Shown: positions 21,672 through 33,889 of the stretch, one piece after another
Layout of the letters: every line of letters starts with the position of its first letter
How positions within the stretch are numbered: position 1 is the first letter of the stretch
The notes under the pieces: model-generated
Databases searched by the model: none
Told to the model about the DNA's origin: nothing
Seen by the model: only the letters and a program-made list of their open reading frames with translations
Assembly: GCA_030062745.1 (NCBI GenBank)
Contig: CP099848.1
Location: forward strand, 23,686,378-23,750,377
Reading direction: 5' to 3'
DNA from: Capitulum mitella
Taxonomy: Eukaryota > Arthropoda > Thecostraca > Pollicipedomorpha > Pollicipedidae
Length of the DNA: 64,000 bases
Program-made: the position numbers and the translations under genes

Positions 21672-23979
21672 CAGGGAATGATCCAGGATTTCGCCAAGGG
21701 GGCGAATGGCCAACGCGGGACCCCCCTCCCGGCCGGGTCCCCATTTTTTGCTCTTCAGATATGAAACAGGCTGATTTGCTCGGGTTCAGGCTGAAATATT
21801 TGATGACATATTGCTTTTTTGACATATAAAGCAACCAAAAAAAAAAAATCAAGCGCATCAACTCATTTGAGGGAATTTTGCGTTTTGTTCTCCTGCAAAG
21901 TGGCCAAAATATGACAACAGTGGTATTCAAGGCGGTTGCGTCCCTCCCTCTACTTCAAATGTCGTTCCTGTATCTGGTCCAGAGGCCCCTCTTCCCCCTC
22001 GTAACTTCTGGAGACATTTTTGCTAGCTTTTTGGAAGCCTCGGGCCGTCTGCTGTGTCAGGGCCCTCTAGTGGTCTCAGGTTCCTTTTACACGCGTCCCT
22101 CAGGACGTCTCAAGCGCTCCTTTGGCAGTTCCAGGGACACCTCGGTCAGTATCATGTACCCATCTAGCAGCTTCAAGAATACTTAAGTCATCTCGGGCTC
22201 CCTCCTGCCGTCCCTGGGGAATTTTCGCCGTCTAAAAAACCCTCTGGTAGTAACCAGGACCCTCTCTAAGTCTCTCTCTGCCGTGATAGAGGCGTCTCTG
22301 ACAATGCTCTAGGTCCCTTGGCCGTTTCAGGAGCTGTCTGGACGTCTCAAGGCTTAGCAGTTTTGGGGCCCATCTGGTCGTTTCAGTGGACCCGCTGTTT
22401 TCTTAGGTGCCCTTCTTGTCATCTCTGGGGAACATTTTTGCCGTCTCAAGAGCCCTCTGGCAGTTACAAAAGACCTTTTGGTGATTTCAGAGCCCCTGTG
22501 CAGTGTCATGGGCCCTATGAAGGTTTCCGGTAGTCTACATGGCTGTATAATGGGTCTTCCTCTCTCACATAGGGTATATCTAGCAGTCTTAAGGCCCCTT
22601 AGCCGTATCAGAGGCTTTTGTTAGCGCTTCAGGGTCCTCGCTGGCGGTCCCAGGGGAACTTTTCTGTACCAGGAGCTCGTCTGACATACTGGAGGGCAGG
22701 GGCGTAGCCAGCCAAGAATTTCTGGAAGGGCGGGGCCCTCGCCCAGCGGTGGGCCCCATCATTTCATGTGGACCCCCTGGACAAAAATATTAACATAACG
22801 TTCCGCAAAAGGCTCTCATAGCGGTACAGCCGGCCTAAAAATACGGTAATGATGGGTGCGTGACCAATGGTGAGCCGTATCCTATGAGAGGGCCTCCTGA
22901 ATAAAAACAGCCGATGAAAATTTTACGACAATGGATGGTTGCTGTTACTAAACTTTATTAATTGCAACCAGCTAGTTCTTGTCTGATTGCCGATGGCAGC
23001 GCCAAAAACAGTTTTTTACTGGGGGTCTCCACGGATGTTAGGGGGCCCCTCTGCAGGCCGTCAGGGGGCCCTACAGGCCACGGCAAGAGCCCCTGGATGT
23101 CAGCAGGAGCCGCTTCATGCCGACAGGGGGCGGCTACATGCAAGCAGGGGCCCTTTCCGACCGGCAGGGGGTCCTTGCAGGCCGGCAGGGCCCCATAGAA
23201 GGGCAGGGAATCCCTCCACAGGCCAGCAGGGACCCCGAAGGCTGGAGGAGCCCCACAGACCGACAGAGGGCCCCCTGTAGGCCAGCAGGAGCCGTACACA
23301 CTGGCAGAGAGCCCTACAGGCCGGCAGAGGCCCCTACTGGCTGACAGGGAGCTCGCACAGTCTGGCAAGGAGCACTTCAGACCGACGGGGGGGGCCCTAC
23401 AGGCCATTAGGGGTCCTCTATGGGCTTGGATCTCTAAGTTTTGCCGTGTTTGGGCCCCTCTTGCGGTCCCGGCGACCCTTAGAGAGTTTCAGAGGCCCTT
23501 CTATCCATCTTTGGGACCATCTTGTCATCTGATGGCCTCATTAGCTTTATTGGAGGCCCTCTGACTACATCAGGGGCCTTCAGTTTTTCACACAGGTCCG
23601 TGGAACCCATTCAGGGCCTTATGCCATTTCACGGGTTCCTCTGCCGTCCTAGGCACAACAGTCCTCACTCTGGCCGTCTCAGGGCCTTGTTGGGGCCCTA
23701 TTGTGGTCTCAGGTGGCAATGGGGAGCTTCAGGGGCCCTTCTACGCATCTCAGGGGCTGTCTAATCCTTCCAGAGGCCCTCTGACTGCATCCTAACTGCA
23801 TCAAAAACCCGTTACGTTTTCACTGGGACCCCGTGAGGCTCATGAGGGGCCCCTCCGGAGCCTCTTTTGAGTCTGAGAGGACCCCCTTTAGGGCCGACCC
23901 AAAAGGGGCCCTCTCCCAATCTCCCTTCTCAGTTCCCAGGGGGCGATCGCCCCCATTGCCCCCCTTGGACCCGCGCCTG
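21672..23979. mobile_element. non-autonomous hAT element with nested insertion, copy 1
   Basis: A 2.3-kb element flanked by the perfect 8-bp repeat cgcaatgc (21664-21671 and 23980-23987). The left end (cagggaatgatccaggatttcgcc) resembles the CAGGGGCGGAT terminus of the inverted copy at 53135-54635. The interior is a degenerate repeat of about 20-30 bp around the theme ggcccctctggcngtctcagg. A different element begins at 22697 inside it, which explains the extra length relative to the 1.5-kb copy. No transposase was seen. Confidence 0.8.
22697..23430. mobile_element. nested hAT-like element (relative of 42316-43029), right end missing
   Basis: It starts with CAGGGGCGTAGCCAGCC. It matches the reverse complement of the 42.3-43.0 kb element, including ctgaataaaaacagcc and gaaaattttacgacaatg near 22890-22940. 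It then runs into a GC-rich repeat of about 20-24 bp (ggccctacaggccggcaggg). The expected second terminus and target repeat are not visible, so the right boundary is approximate. Confidence 0.55.
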
Positions 23980-24044
23980 CGCAATGCCCCATACACAATG
24001 CGACCGTCGTCTATTTCACAGCCATGGCACGGTCGTATAAAGTC

Positions 24045-24215
24045 CCCCCGCCGTGACGTGGTGAGTCGGGACCCGGACAACGGAATCCGGTGCGTGGCAG
24101 GCACTGGGTTCGAGTCCCAGATCGGGCGTATGCATTTGGCCCGAAACCGATAGGGTCAGCGCGTCACGGGGCGGCCGTGTCGTTCAGTTGCATGGCACCG
24201 AAAAAAAAAACACTG
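24045..24215 (+). mobile_element. tRNA-derived SINE candidate
   Basis: There is an A-box-like tggtgagtcgg near 24059 and a strong B box, gggttcgagtccc, at 24106-24118 inside a perfect 5-bp T stem (ctggg/cccag). An A-rich tail (gaaaaaaaaaac) lies near 24199. The 3' acceptor strand has no partner at the 5' end, so this is not a functional tRNA gene. Confidence 0.55.
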
Positions 24216-25099
24216 ATAAAGATCCTTGAGTACGATTTGGTTCACCCAACTGGTGCAAGATTTGGACAGGAAGACAAGACAGTACAATAATTCCCTTTTT
24301 GGGAACATTTGGGTAGGGGGGTCAGGGTATGACAACAAGCCCGGCTTATCATGGACTCCGACACCCACTTAGCACATTCGGGCTAAAGAGAAAACAACAC
24401 TGGCTCTCGGAATAAACATGTGAGCACAGCTCCGTGGAAGCCAGCCCAACGTGGATGAGACTGCAAATAATAAAATAATTGTCTTCCAGTGTGAAAACGT
24501 CGTGATTCGTTGTACCGTGGTTGCCAATCTATTACGGCGCCGAAATCATTCTGACCAAGTCGGGTCGGCCATTGAATTTCATTTTGCTGCTGGATGACGT
24601 AATGGCATGTCCATACTGAGCCCGTCACCCGTTTTACCTTAGCAATAATATGGCCGTAAAACATTGAAAAAATACGTCCCGTTTCTTTTCTTTTAAGAGC
24701 AGCGCTATACACCTGGAAGAAATTCTGACGTTCATCTGCTCGGAAAAGTCGAGTATGACTCACCCGTCATCAAAAAGCTCAACAAATTATGACATCTTTT
24801 TAAACGACTGTCAGCTCCACTTTAAATCCGAATTTTGAACCCAGCATCCCATGACGTGTTTTTGTATCCGTGACCGCCTGAAGGGTATTAAAAATAGCAC
24901 CCCTTGTTATCTCAAGATCTAACCATCGGATCTGAACCGGTCTACCATCAGTCGATAGCCCTGCGTCCTGCGATTCAGAAAATACTATGCAAACGCTGGT
25001 CACGTGGCTGATGACGTCACAGGCCACGTAAAACGCATAACACGACATCGGAAAAACTGGCATTGGTCTGTACACTATGTCATCGGCAATAATGGTCTT
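24216..25099. other. spacer, nothing recognised
   Basis: A minus-strand open frame at 24383-24763 has no domain I recognise and no clear splice context, so it is not called. Confidence 0.4.
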
Positions 25100-25640
25100 A
25101 GACCTTTCTACTGGGTTTCAAACGAAAGTTCATGATCTTCTGCATCAAAAGCATGCCAAAATATAAAAAAACAATGGCAGGTCAAGGTCAGGCTAGGTCA
25201 GGTGAAATATTGGTCCTACTTTACACACCAAAGATCGATACTTACTCGCAGGCGTTTTGATCCACGTGGCGACAAGGACGGAAATGAAACCATCTAATAA
25301 TCAGTTTTGCGTTACGTATTTTTCATCCAGTCAAGGTCAGTCTAGGTCAAGTAAGATAAGGTTATATTACTCTTCCTGATAAAGGGCAATAATTACTCGC
25401 TGGAATTCTTAACTGCGTTAAGAACAAAACTGAAATGGCAACTGATGACAATTAAATCTGCGCTGTCTGCTCTTTATCGGGTTAATGTCAAGCCAGGTCA
25501 GGACAGATAGTCATTTTTCTTTTCTGATTAGGATCAATAACTGCTCTTTGCTGCTCTTGAACGATCTTCCACAGACAGTGTTGTATTTCATTCGTTTTGA
25601 CATCAACCTATGACGTCAACTGACATGACCTAACGTTGCA
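25100..25640 (+). repeat. ~150-bp degenerate tandem repeat with AGGTCA half-sites
   Basis: Three to four diverged units. Anchors recur about 150 bp apart: AGGTCA motifs at 25185 and 25195, then 25334 and 25344, then 25495; and a second anchor (cttactcgc, attactcgc, actgctc) at 25241, 25392 and 25540. Similar AGGTCA-rich sequence is scattered through 27.7, 29.0-29.3, 30.8, 31.2-31.6 and 41.5 kb, so the monomer is probably part of a dispersed family. Confidence 0.65.
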
Positions 25641-28600
25641 TCTGATGAACCCTGCTAAGAGGCGCATATAGATTTGCTTGTCTGGCTTGAACGACGATAG
25701 CACATGAATACTTTTGAACTATAACGCACAGTCATGATACTGATCGATCTCGTGAATCAGTTACGTCTGCGAATAACGGTTAATGTAACGTAACGGCACT
25801 ATAATTCGCCGCCGTCCGAGCATCGTAAATATTGCAAACGTTTTTCAGGTAACGCCTTTTACAGATCTTGAGCTTTACGGCGATGCTTCTTCTACAGTGG
25901 GGGTCGCGCCCAGGTGACAGGAGTCTGACTTGGCTACTTCAAACATGACAGTCACATCCTTTCGGTCCTTTCGGCCCTTTCAACAAATGCGTCTCTAGTC
26001 GAGAAACACAACTGACCGGTGTCATGTCGACGCCGATTATATAAATTAAGCATATACACACAGACAATGAAATCACACGTTAATAGAATCAGCATACAAC
26101 ACAACATCCAAAAAACAAACACACATTCATCAAATCAATATACAAACAATCTAAACAGCTTTACGGCAACTTTTATCGGATAGATGTGACTCTAACCTAG
26201 CATGTGACGTTTAATTTTAATAGTGTTCTTCACTCCTCTGTTCTGTTTCCTTATCGTAATGTGTTTTTCACTGCTGGGAGTGTGCCTGACTGTATATGTT
26301 CAATGTATACTGATATTTGTGGTGTTTGTCAATCTCGTCGACTTGGGTCGTAACTGGATGAGTACCTGTAACCGATGTGTCTTAAATGATCAGTAAATAC
26401 AGAATTAGTTAAATATATAACACCAGAATTCCACAAGAACCACAAGAAACGACCGAACGCATGCTAATGTAACCGTGCCATTACACTTATGGCTCATTTT
26501 GTATCTGTCGTTGAATTTGTGTCGGATAGAGATGTATCAGGCTGAACATCTCAGTGGTGCGCCAGGCAACAACGATTGGAAATATGTAAGCATCATGTTG
26601 TACTGTTTGTGTAAGAACGTCTCAGAAAGTTGGGGTGCCAAAGCCAATTTTGAAGTCGATTCTTTCCATGCATCGCGATAGGGTTAATGTTCAGAATTCT
26701 CGGAAAGTGGAGGTGCCATGATGCCCATGCCCCCCCCCCCAACGTTCCTACGCCTATGTGTTGTACGTCAACGCTTATCACGATTGACCTCGCCTTGTTA
26801 CACCGATGTTTAAAGGGGGATTGGAGACGATGGGGTTTACATAACTATCTGTACAGACAAAAGCCGGTGCAGTCAGGCATGACGCAGCCGTCACACACCA
26901 ACCGGTCAGGCCAGCCATCCAACGTCTTGCAACAAGCTGCGATGGCACAGGTAAGCGGTCGTCAAACATCGTCAACATGCGGATCTATTCATCGCAGCCA
27001 AAAGAACCGTCCGGGCGGTGCACCTCCCGCCTTTCGCTTACGTACCAGACTGTGTACGACGCATTCACAGCATCTCCCAACAGAGCTTGGCGCTTGACCC
27101 GCCTACCGGGAAGGCATTGCACACTGAAGCTCCCACAAGGACGGATCCGGAATTTTGCCAATGGGGCGGATATTTCTGAGGGACGCCAAAATCTCGCCGA
27201 AAGGGCTCCAAAACCGCTCGAAGGGCACCAAACTCCAACGTAATAACGCTTAACCCTCGTCGGACGGGCCTCCGGATCCACCCTCTTCGCACCGGTGGGG
27301 GGGGGGGGGTCACGAGAACAATTTATCCGCCCGATCTTGAGAACTATACATCGCACAAAAAAAGCAGAAACTCCATTTAAAAGGCCTTTGCGAAACTAGA
27401 AGAAAAACCAGATTTATTATATTAATTCACATCAATATTGAAATCACCAGGTCTCATCTTAGTCGAAATCACTTGCTGACATTTTTGAGGGAAAAATGGA
27501 TAATCAAGTCGTTTACGTGGCTCCAAAGAAGTTATACATAAAACGAAGGACTAATTTATATACCTATCTGGTGCAGTAAGAAAGCACCTGAGGTTAAATG
27601 GAACCATTTCACACGAAACTCAGTGGTGTTTTTATTAGGGCGAGTGCCACGTTTTTCTATTGAAAAAGACTGTGTTTACACTAGATCGCACCGAAAATGT
27701 GTTTAGAGTGCACATCAAGTTTGCAACCGTCATACTGAGGTCAAGCAAATCAACTTAAGTCAAACTTTGACGCTTATAAGTCGGGAGTTTATGACGTATG
27801 CCGCATTACTATTGATCAGACCGACGACACAGTATAGAATCCTACCGTCCAACACCGTTTCATGCAATATCCCTTCTGGACCATAAAACCTATGCCCAAA
27901 AATATTTTCTTCACGTTAGTCACATACAGAGACATGGAAAGGCAATCTTGGAATGTAAGCTCGTGCCATCCGCTACAAACCGTAGGAACAAAGCCAAGAG
28001 GAGCCAGAATGGGAAACCTCTATCTAATTTCTAATACAAACCCGTACTCTTAAAAACTGGTTAAAAGCTATTTAGTTTTATCATAAGAAAAACATATAAC
28101 AAATAATACATATGGAAGAAGGCCAGTCTCTGTCATTTGCCTACACACTTTATTTTCTCAGGACCTTCTCATCTCTGTTTAAATTTTTCACCACCCAGCA
28201 TCTGGATTCCTCCCCACTCACTATCACTTGATGGTAGAACACAAGAACTCCATCCACTTGAGATGTTAAGATCAGGGGTGTTGATTTGTATTCTTCTGAG
28301 AGGGCCCTGGCCAATAAATAAGCGCAACAAAAATGCGCAATAAAAAATAAGCACACCGCTGGAAAGCTCGTGACAAGTAGAGCTAGAAACTAGTGCTATT
28401 TTCAGTTTTGGATAGTATGCAAGCCATTTATGCCCTATACATGTTTTCTCACTGCCTACTACATGAAACTGAGAAGCTGCCTGGATCTCAAAGACTGTGA
28501 TAAATAAAGCCTAGGTACGTGCACCAACCCACAGGTAAAAGTTCGCGGATGTCGATAAACGCCTAATTTCTCCGATTTGTTTCATATATACACCGAAACG

Positions 28601-29360
28601 TTGAGTTAAAGTCACGGTGATTTTTGCGCCCACTGCCGGCAGACGCCATAGCCGAACGCGTGGTGAAATTAACGGAAACTAACATCAGCGTTTCTTGTTT
28701 TTGCGACGTTGGCCGTTTCACGTGATGTTTCTTTATCGTATTGGTTCTTGTGTTGGTTTCTGATGCTTAAATTTTGTAAAAAATATTTTGCTATCAGTCT
28801 ACACAACTGGCAGAACTTTATTCGCGAGAGCCCGTTTATTTCCAAAATATGTCATTTTTGAAACTTTATGAGTCTTTTGGTATTACTCGCAGCTGTACGA
28901 ACCAGTTCTGCCATTTCTACCTGTTCTGAGTAATTCATCACCGATTTTGACGGCGGTGCGATTTGGCCCATAGCAATTATTAGTGACCTGGCCTCAGGTC
29001 AATGGCTGGAAGTCATTGATACTTTGAGTATTGACGATAAATGAACATCTGAAACACCGTACAGTTCAAATGCTGTGAAAAAATTACGGCAATTTCCGAA
29101 AAAAACGACATGTCTTGAAGATTGGCTTGGCCTTAGGTCAGTGACCAGGAAAATTCCAACTGAGATGTCGGGTGTGTTGTATTTATCAGTATCTCCAGTC
29201 CCTGAGAATTTCATTGTGTTATCGTGTTTTCCGACAAACTTACATGGCGCTCAACTTTTTGGGACATAGATTCACTTGAACTGGCCTAGGTCAAACACCT
29301 GATCTGGCCTTAAGTCAAAACTTTGACACAAGGTGTAAAAATGATCAAGAAAAGGGTATA
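25641..29360. other. spacer, no gene recognised
   Basis: AT-rich sequence with simple C and G runs (26730, 27298) and an imperfect hAT-like terminus near 27137 (ggacggatccggaattttgcc). A 45-bp sequence at 28273 (CAGGGGTGTTGATTTGTATTC) recurs at 39838. No exon with matching splice sites was found. Confidence 0.45.
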
Positions 29361-29566
29361 CAAGGTTTCGTGGCGCTGCGCTGGTCTGTTCTTTCGCAAT
29401 CTTGGAAAAACCTCTGGGGATGGTCACCCCCCCAGTCGGGGGCAGGTTAAACATTAAAAAAAGCAAGGTTTCGTGACGCTGCGCTCGTCTGTTCTTTCGC
29501 AATCTTGGAAAAACCTCTGGGGACGGCCATTCCCCCCAGTCCGGGGCAGGTTAAACAAATTCTTCA
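29361..29566 (+). repeat. 103-bp tandem duplication
   Basis: Two copies beginning caaggtttcgtg, at 29361 and 29464, about 93 percent alike by eye. Each ends in a short C/G-rich segment and gcaggttaaac. They sit just before a retroelement fossil and may be part of its remains. Confidence 0.8.
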
Positions 29567-29599
29567 GTCCAACCGGGGTCCAGTCTGGCGGACTGGATC

Positions 29600-30010
29600 G
29601 TACTGTGAGATCTGCCGAACTGATCCAGTCCGTTTTGTGCTCTCGTCCGGACGATTTCGCCGCCCTTTGCGCCACTCTTAAGCAGAGTTTGGCCCACTCG
29701 CGTGCTGTACGTCCCGAAGCACCCGTCAGGGGACAACAGCTCGTCGACCAGAAACTGCCACGACTCTTGGGCCGTAGAAAGTCAGAACTGAGAGCCGCCG
29801 GCGACGTCCCAGCCTGCAGCGGACTTCTCCGGACGTTGTTCCTCCAGCGGTTGCCGCAGACGGTTTGTGCCGCTCTAACGCCGCTGCCAGATGATCAGCA
29901 TTTGGACCAACTAGCCACTGCTACCGACCATGTCTTTAGAAGCACACGCGATGCGTACCTGGCCGGGCCAAGGTCAGGTCGCCGCCGTCACTGCCTACCC
30001 TCGCAGGTGT
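29600..30010 (+). mobile_element. broken LTR-retrotransposon gag fossil (Ty3/gypsy-like)
   Basis: A stretch with the look of a Ty3/gypsy-type gag: a Leu-rich segment with LLRTLFLQRLPQTV and a following LDQLATATD motif. Only this gag-like part is visible; no pol, envelope or paired LTRs were found nearby. It is a fragment of an old, clearly non-functional copy. Confidence 0.55.
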
Positions 30011-32162
30011 CTGCGTCAGACCTAGCGGTTTTCCCTGGTCTGGTCTTCTCCTACCGGTCCAAACGTCTTCCGTCGCCTCACTGCAGCGTCAGGTTCTAAG
30101 GGCGCCAAAATAAAATGGAGGAGGGCGTCCGCCCCACTCGCGCCTCCTTCCTCAGGTCCGTTCCTGCGCTCCGGTACAAGCTTACACCACGCGGAACCTC
30201 CCGCTGCCGCAGAAGACTTGTGTCATGTGGCTGCAGGTGAAGAAGATTAACGTGTGCATTTAGATGCGATTCCCATATGCACGCGGAATGCTGACGAAGC
30301 AGGAAGCGACACGGTGAGAAGTCGTACGCGTCGTTACGACCGCTAAGGCCGGCCGGACGCCCGTCGACCGCCTCCACGCCGCCTGAGAGGGCAGCCGCTG
30401 TCAGCTGCCCCAGCCCGGCCCGGCCCGTCCGAACGGGACGCGGCTGCTGGTGCCCGCCACTGATCGGCCCCTGACACATTTGCCGGCGAGGTGGGCCAGC
30501 GGAAGGCGACGCTGTCCGTTGCTTTAGAGGCTTTGCCGGCGGGGCGAAGTGCTGCCGCTCCCGGTGAACACTTGGACGGCATTCTGTGGCGACACATACC
30601 GTCGAGTCGCGTCAGACGTGCAAGGCACTAACTCTTAACACTCGCCCGGCCGGAGGGAAATCCGTCCGCCTGAGGTTTTCCGAATGGAGGGAGGAAACGG
30701 CGGCGCGCAGCTCCGCGAAATTTCAATGCCTTTTTGTTGTTAATTTTGCATCCTGTGTGAAAATTTAAAGTTCCGAGTAGGTCAGGTTACTGACCGAAGT
30801 CAGGCCAAAGAGGTCTTAGGGTTGGGCAGATTTATATGAAACCTGCAGGAGTGGATGAGCGTAATAAACGTAGCAACATTTACATTTCGTTTTTTTCCGG
30901 AAAATTGAGGACCAATGACCTCAAGTCAGCTCATTTTTGCGCACGTTTTGAGATTTTGCATAAATTTCAGCGAATTTTCGCGGGGTTTGCATGCGAAGAT
31001 ATTGCCAAAAACATGGCTGATGACGTATGTTACCATTATATTGTTAGACCAAGCGAGACCTTAGCTCAGATCATGATCCCCGGTGCGGATATCTAAATTG
31101 CCGGCAGCATACGATTTCCAAAAAACCAAAACTGTCCGCCTAGGAGCAATTATTTATTTTTTCTAGGATAAAAAGAAAGGATGAAACCAAACTTAGCGCA
31201 AAAATAAGTTTATGTAAGGTCACCGGAGATCACCAAAGGTCAATGATCCCTGATAACTTTATTTGACCCATATTGACCTTTAGGGCAGCTTATCAAGTGT
31301 TTTACTATGCCACGGGTATCATCTGCGATCCAACTTGTTACCAAAACCATCGAGTAAGTGGAAGCGCCATACATCATAACAGCGCCACGGACATGCATGA
31401 AATTACATCGTGGCTTGACCTGACATTATTGATTAATTAGGTCACTCGCGCTATGAATGCGTTCGGCATGTTAATCGTCGAAGTGTTCCACTAAAATGAA
31501 AATCACAGCGTCAATTTCCTGTTTTATCTCGCTTCCATTTTAGCTCAGTCTGACCTATCATGACCCCTGGTAACCTCAATATTGACCCAAATAAAAAAAA
31601 GCATGGTGCTCATTCGACTCGCTTCGATGAGTTCTTTCTGGCGTTTCATTTTTTCCGTGCGGCGCACAGAACCTGAGGCCCTGAGGGGGAACGACGGATT
31701 GCCCGCATCTCCGGGCGGCTCACTCAGGCAAGCTCGGTCGTTGATGTGGTTCCCTAGGTTTTCAAACGGATTCGATCGATTTCATGAAGGTTTACCTGTA
31801 TTCGGTAGCATATGGAAACGAAGCTAGTGCTGAAAGTTTTCAAAAAGAGAGTTGCCGTAAGACACTATTATAGGTATTATTCTTTTTTAATATCTTACGC
31901 TTACTGAAGTGTCAAATCGTCCATTTCTCTTCAGATAATTGTAAATAGCATAGGTCGTTTATTGTATTGCGTGCCTTATCTTGTATTAACAGAATTTCAC
32001 TGCAGCTGTACGAAGATTCCCGAGAATCTCCAACTCCGGTCAAATCTGCAATCATATTTCGCAAGTACAGTGTTCAAATCGTGGATTTAGGTGAATTTGT
32101 ACGCGATAGTGCGGGTGTTTCTGTCTCATTGGGGATTTTTTCGCATCTGTACTAGATAGTTT
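30011..32162. other. spacer upstream of CoREST
   Basis: GC-rich to about 30.7 kb, then AT-rich. AGGTCA-like motifs recur (30.78, 30.92, 31.22, 31.55 kb). A possible 5' UTR acceptor (ttgtattaacag) lies near 31991. No coding exon other than the start of CoREST is supported. Confidence 0.45.
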
Positions 32163-33889
32163 ATGCCTTCAAGCATGGTTATGGCTGATAAACCGGCCGA
32201 AAATGGCATTCGGTCCAGGGTATCAACACCAGTGGACTACGAGTCTCCGGACAGTATCAGTGGAGCAAGTGACATAGAAAAAGAGTCTGAAAGTGAGGGA
32301 AAGATCAAGGTGGGTCAAGAATATCAGGCTCGTGTACCAGATCTGTTACCCTCAAACCAGAGAAAGCCTGAGAAATGCACGGAAAGAGGCTTGTTGATGT
32401 GGGCCCCAAGCTCCAAAGCCTCTGATGAGCAGCTAGAAAGATATCTAAAGAAATCAAAGGAGAAATACAATTATACCTGTGAACAGGCCCTTGGAATGCT
32501 TTTTTGGCACAACTACAATTTTGAAAAGGCCATGGCAGACTTGCCAAACTACACACCTCATCCAGAAGAGTGGACTGTGGAAGACAAAGTGTTGTTTGAG
32601 CAAGCATTTTCATTCCATGGGAAAAACTTCCACAAAATCCATCAGATGCTTCCAGACAAAAGCATCCACTCTCTAGTGACATATTACTACTCATGGAAGA
32701 AGTCCAGGTCCAGAGCTTCACTCATGGACAAGCAGGCTAGGAAGCTGGCAGCCCAGCGTGAAGACGGAAACTACCAGCTGTCAGACCAGAGCAGTGAGAG
32801 TGATGAGGAAAACAAGGATTCTAGTGAAGCAGAAAATGGAAGCAAAAGTCAGTGCTCCAACTGTGGTATTGCATGCCTGATCACAAACAACACTCAAAAA
32901 GGAGTGATGTGCAATACCTGCTACAACTACTTCAAAAAGAATGGCACTCTAAGGCCAACAGTAGGGCCTATCAAGGGTGAAAAGAGGGACAGACCACACT
33001 CAATGACTAGGAAGAAGTCACAGCTGCCTAAAGGGATGCATGTCAATCATGAAGACCTCCTAGAATGTGCCAAGAAAGATGGTGGAGATGCCATTATCCA
33101 TGCCATGGAACAAGAGATCACTGGCTTGAAAAGGCACATTCAGAACAACAAGCAGACCATCAGCATGCTGAAGAGGAAGACATGGCTAAACATGAGCCCA
33201 TATAGGTCATCAGACACCTCAGGGAAGATAAACGCCCGGTGGACCAATGATGAGCTTTCGCTTGCAGTGCAGGGTGTGAGGAAGTATGGCAAAAACTTCA
33301 AAGTCATAGCAGAAGTCATTGGCACAAAGACTGAACAACACATGAGAATGTTCTATACAAACTACAAGAAAAAATACAATCTGGACAGTCTCATCAAGGA
33401 ATTTGAGGAAGAGAATGGGCCAATTTCTGATGCAGATTCTAAGGTAATTTCAAGCATTATTTGTGTGTTATTGATTTGGTTATGATACATTTTCACATGC
33501 TTGACAAAAATGTTGATTGTTTATTGCATCATTACAGTCATTTTTGTATGATTTTTTGTTGGGTGCCATTAAATCATGTAAAACCTTTGATTTCTTTTGG
33601 TCTTATTATAATATCCCATACCAGCCATAGGAGTTTGCTGGTGTTCATGATTTTTTGCATACTTTTCAGAAAGATCTTTAGTTCAGAAGCTGAAATAGAA
33701 ATTGTACCTAACAGTGCACCACACTGCTATAGCTCAGTCATCTGTGCATCTCTTGACACTTGCTGCCTCCCAGCCAGACCCTGACAGATTGCTCCTCCAC
33801 AGATGGACGTGGACACGCCCACCAGCGGTGCGGACACGCCGGCGAGCGTGCAGGGTCGCGGCGGCTCGCCGGTGACCCTGCGCCACTGA
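32163..33889 (+). CDS. RCOR1: CoREST / REST corepressor (ELM2-SANT-zinc finger-SANT)
   Basis: Scaffold of the LSD1-HDAC1/2 repressor complex in the nucleus. Two exons, 32163-33443 and 33803-33889 (phase 0), give 455 residues. The order is: acidic N-terminus; ELM2 at about 48-130 (YQARVPDLLP, EQALGMLFWHNYN); SANT1 at about 136-180 (VLFEQAFSFHGKNFHKI); a C-x2-C-x15-C-x2-C GATA-like finger at 231-253; an LSD1-binding linker helix at about 310-340; SANT2 at about 356-403 (NARWTNDELSLAVQGVRKYG); and a short tail beginning MDVD. Vertebrate RCOR proteins lack the finger; I believe arthropod ones have it. Nearly the whole protein lies in one exon whose base composition is much less GC-rich than the neighbouring genes. 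The start could also be Met5 or Met7. Confidence 0.93.

Noticed and set aside
24045-24130. Functional tRNA gene
   Set aside because: The T stem and B box are good, but the acceptor stem has no 5' partner and an A-rich tail follows; better explained as a tRNA-derived SINE.
25100-25640. CRISPR-like or short regularly spaced repeats
   Set aside because: Units are diverged along their whole length with no unique spacers, and the genome is animal.
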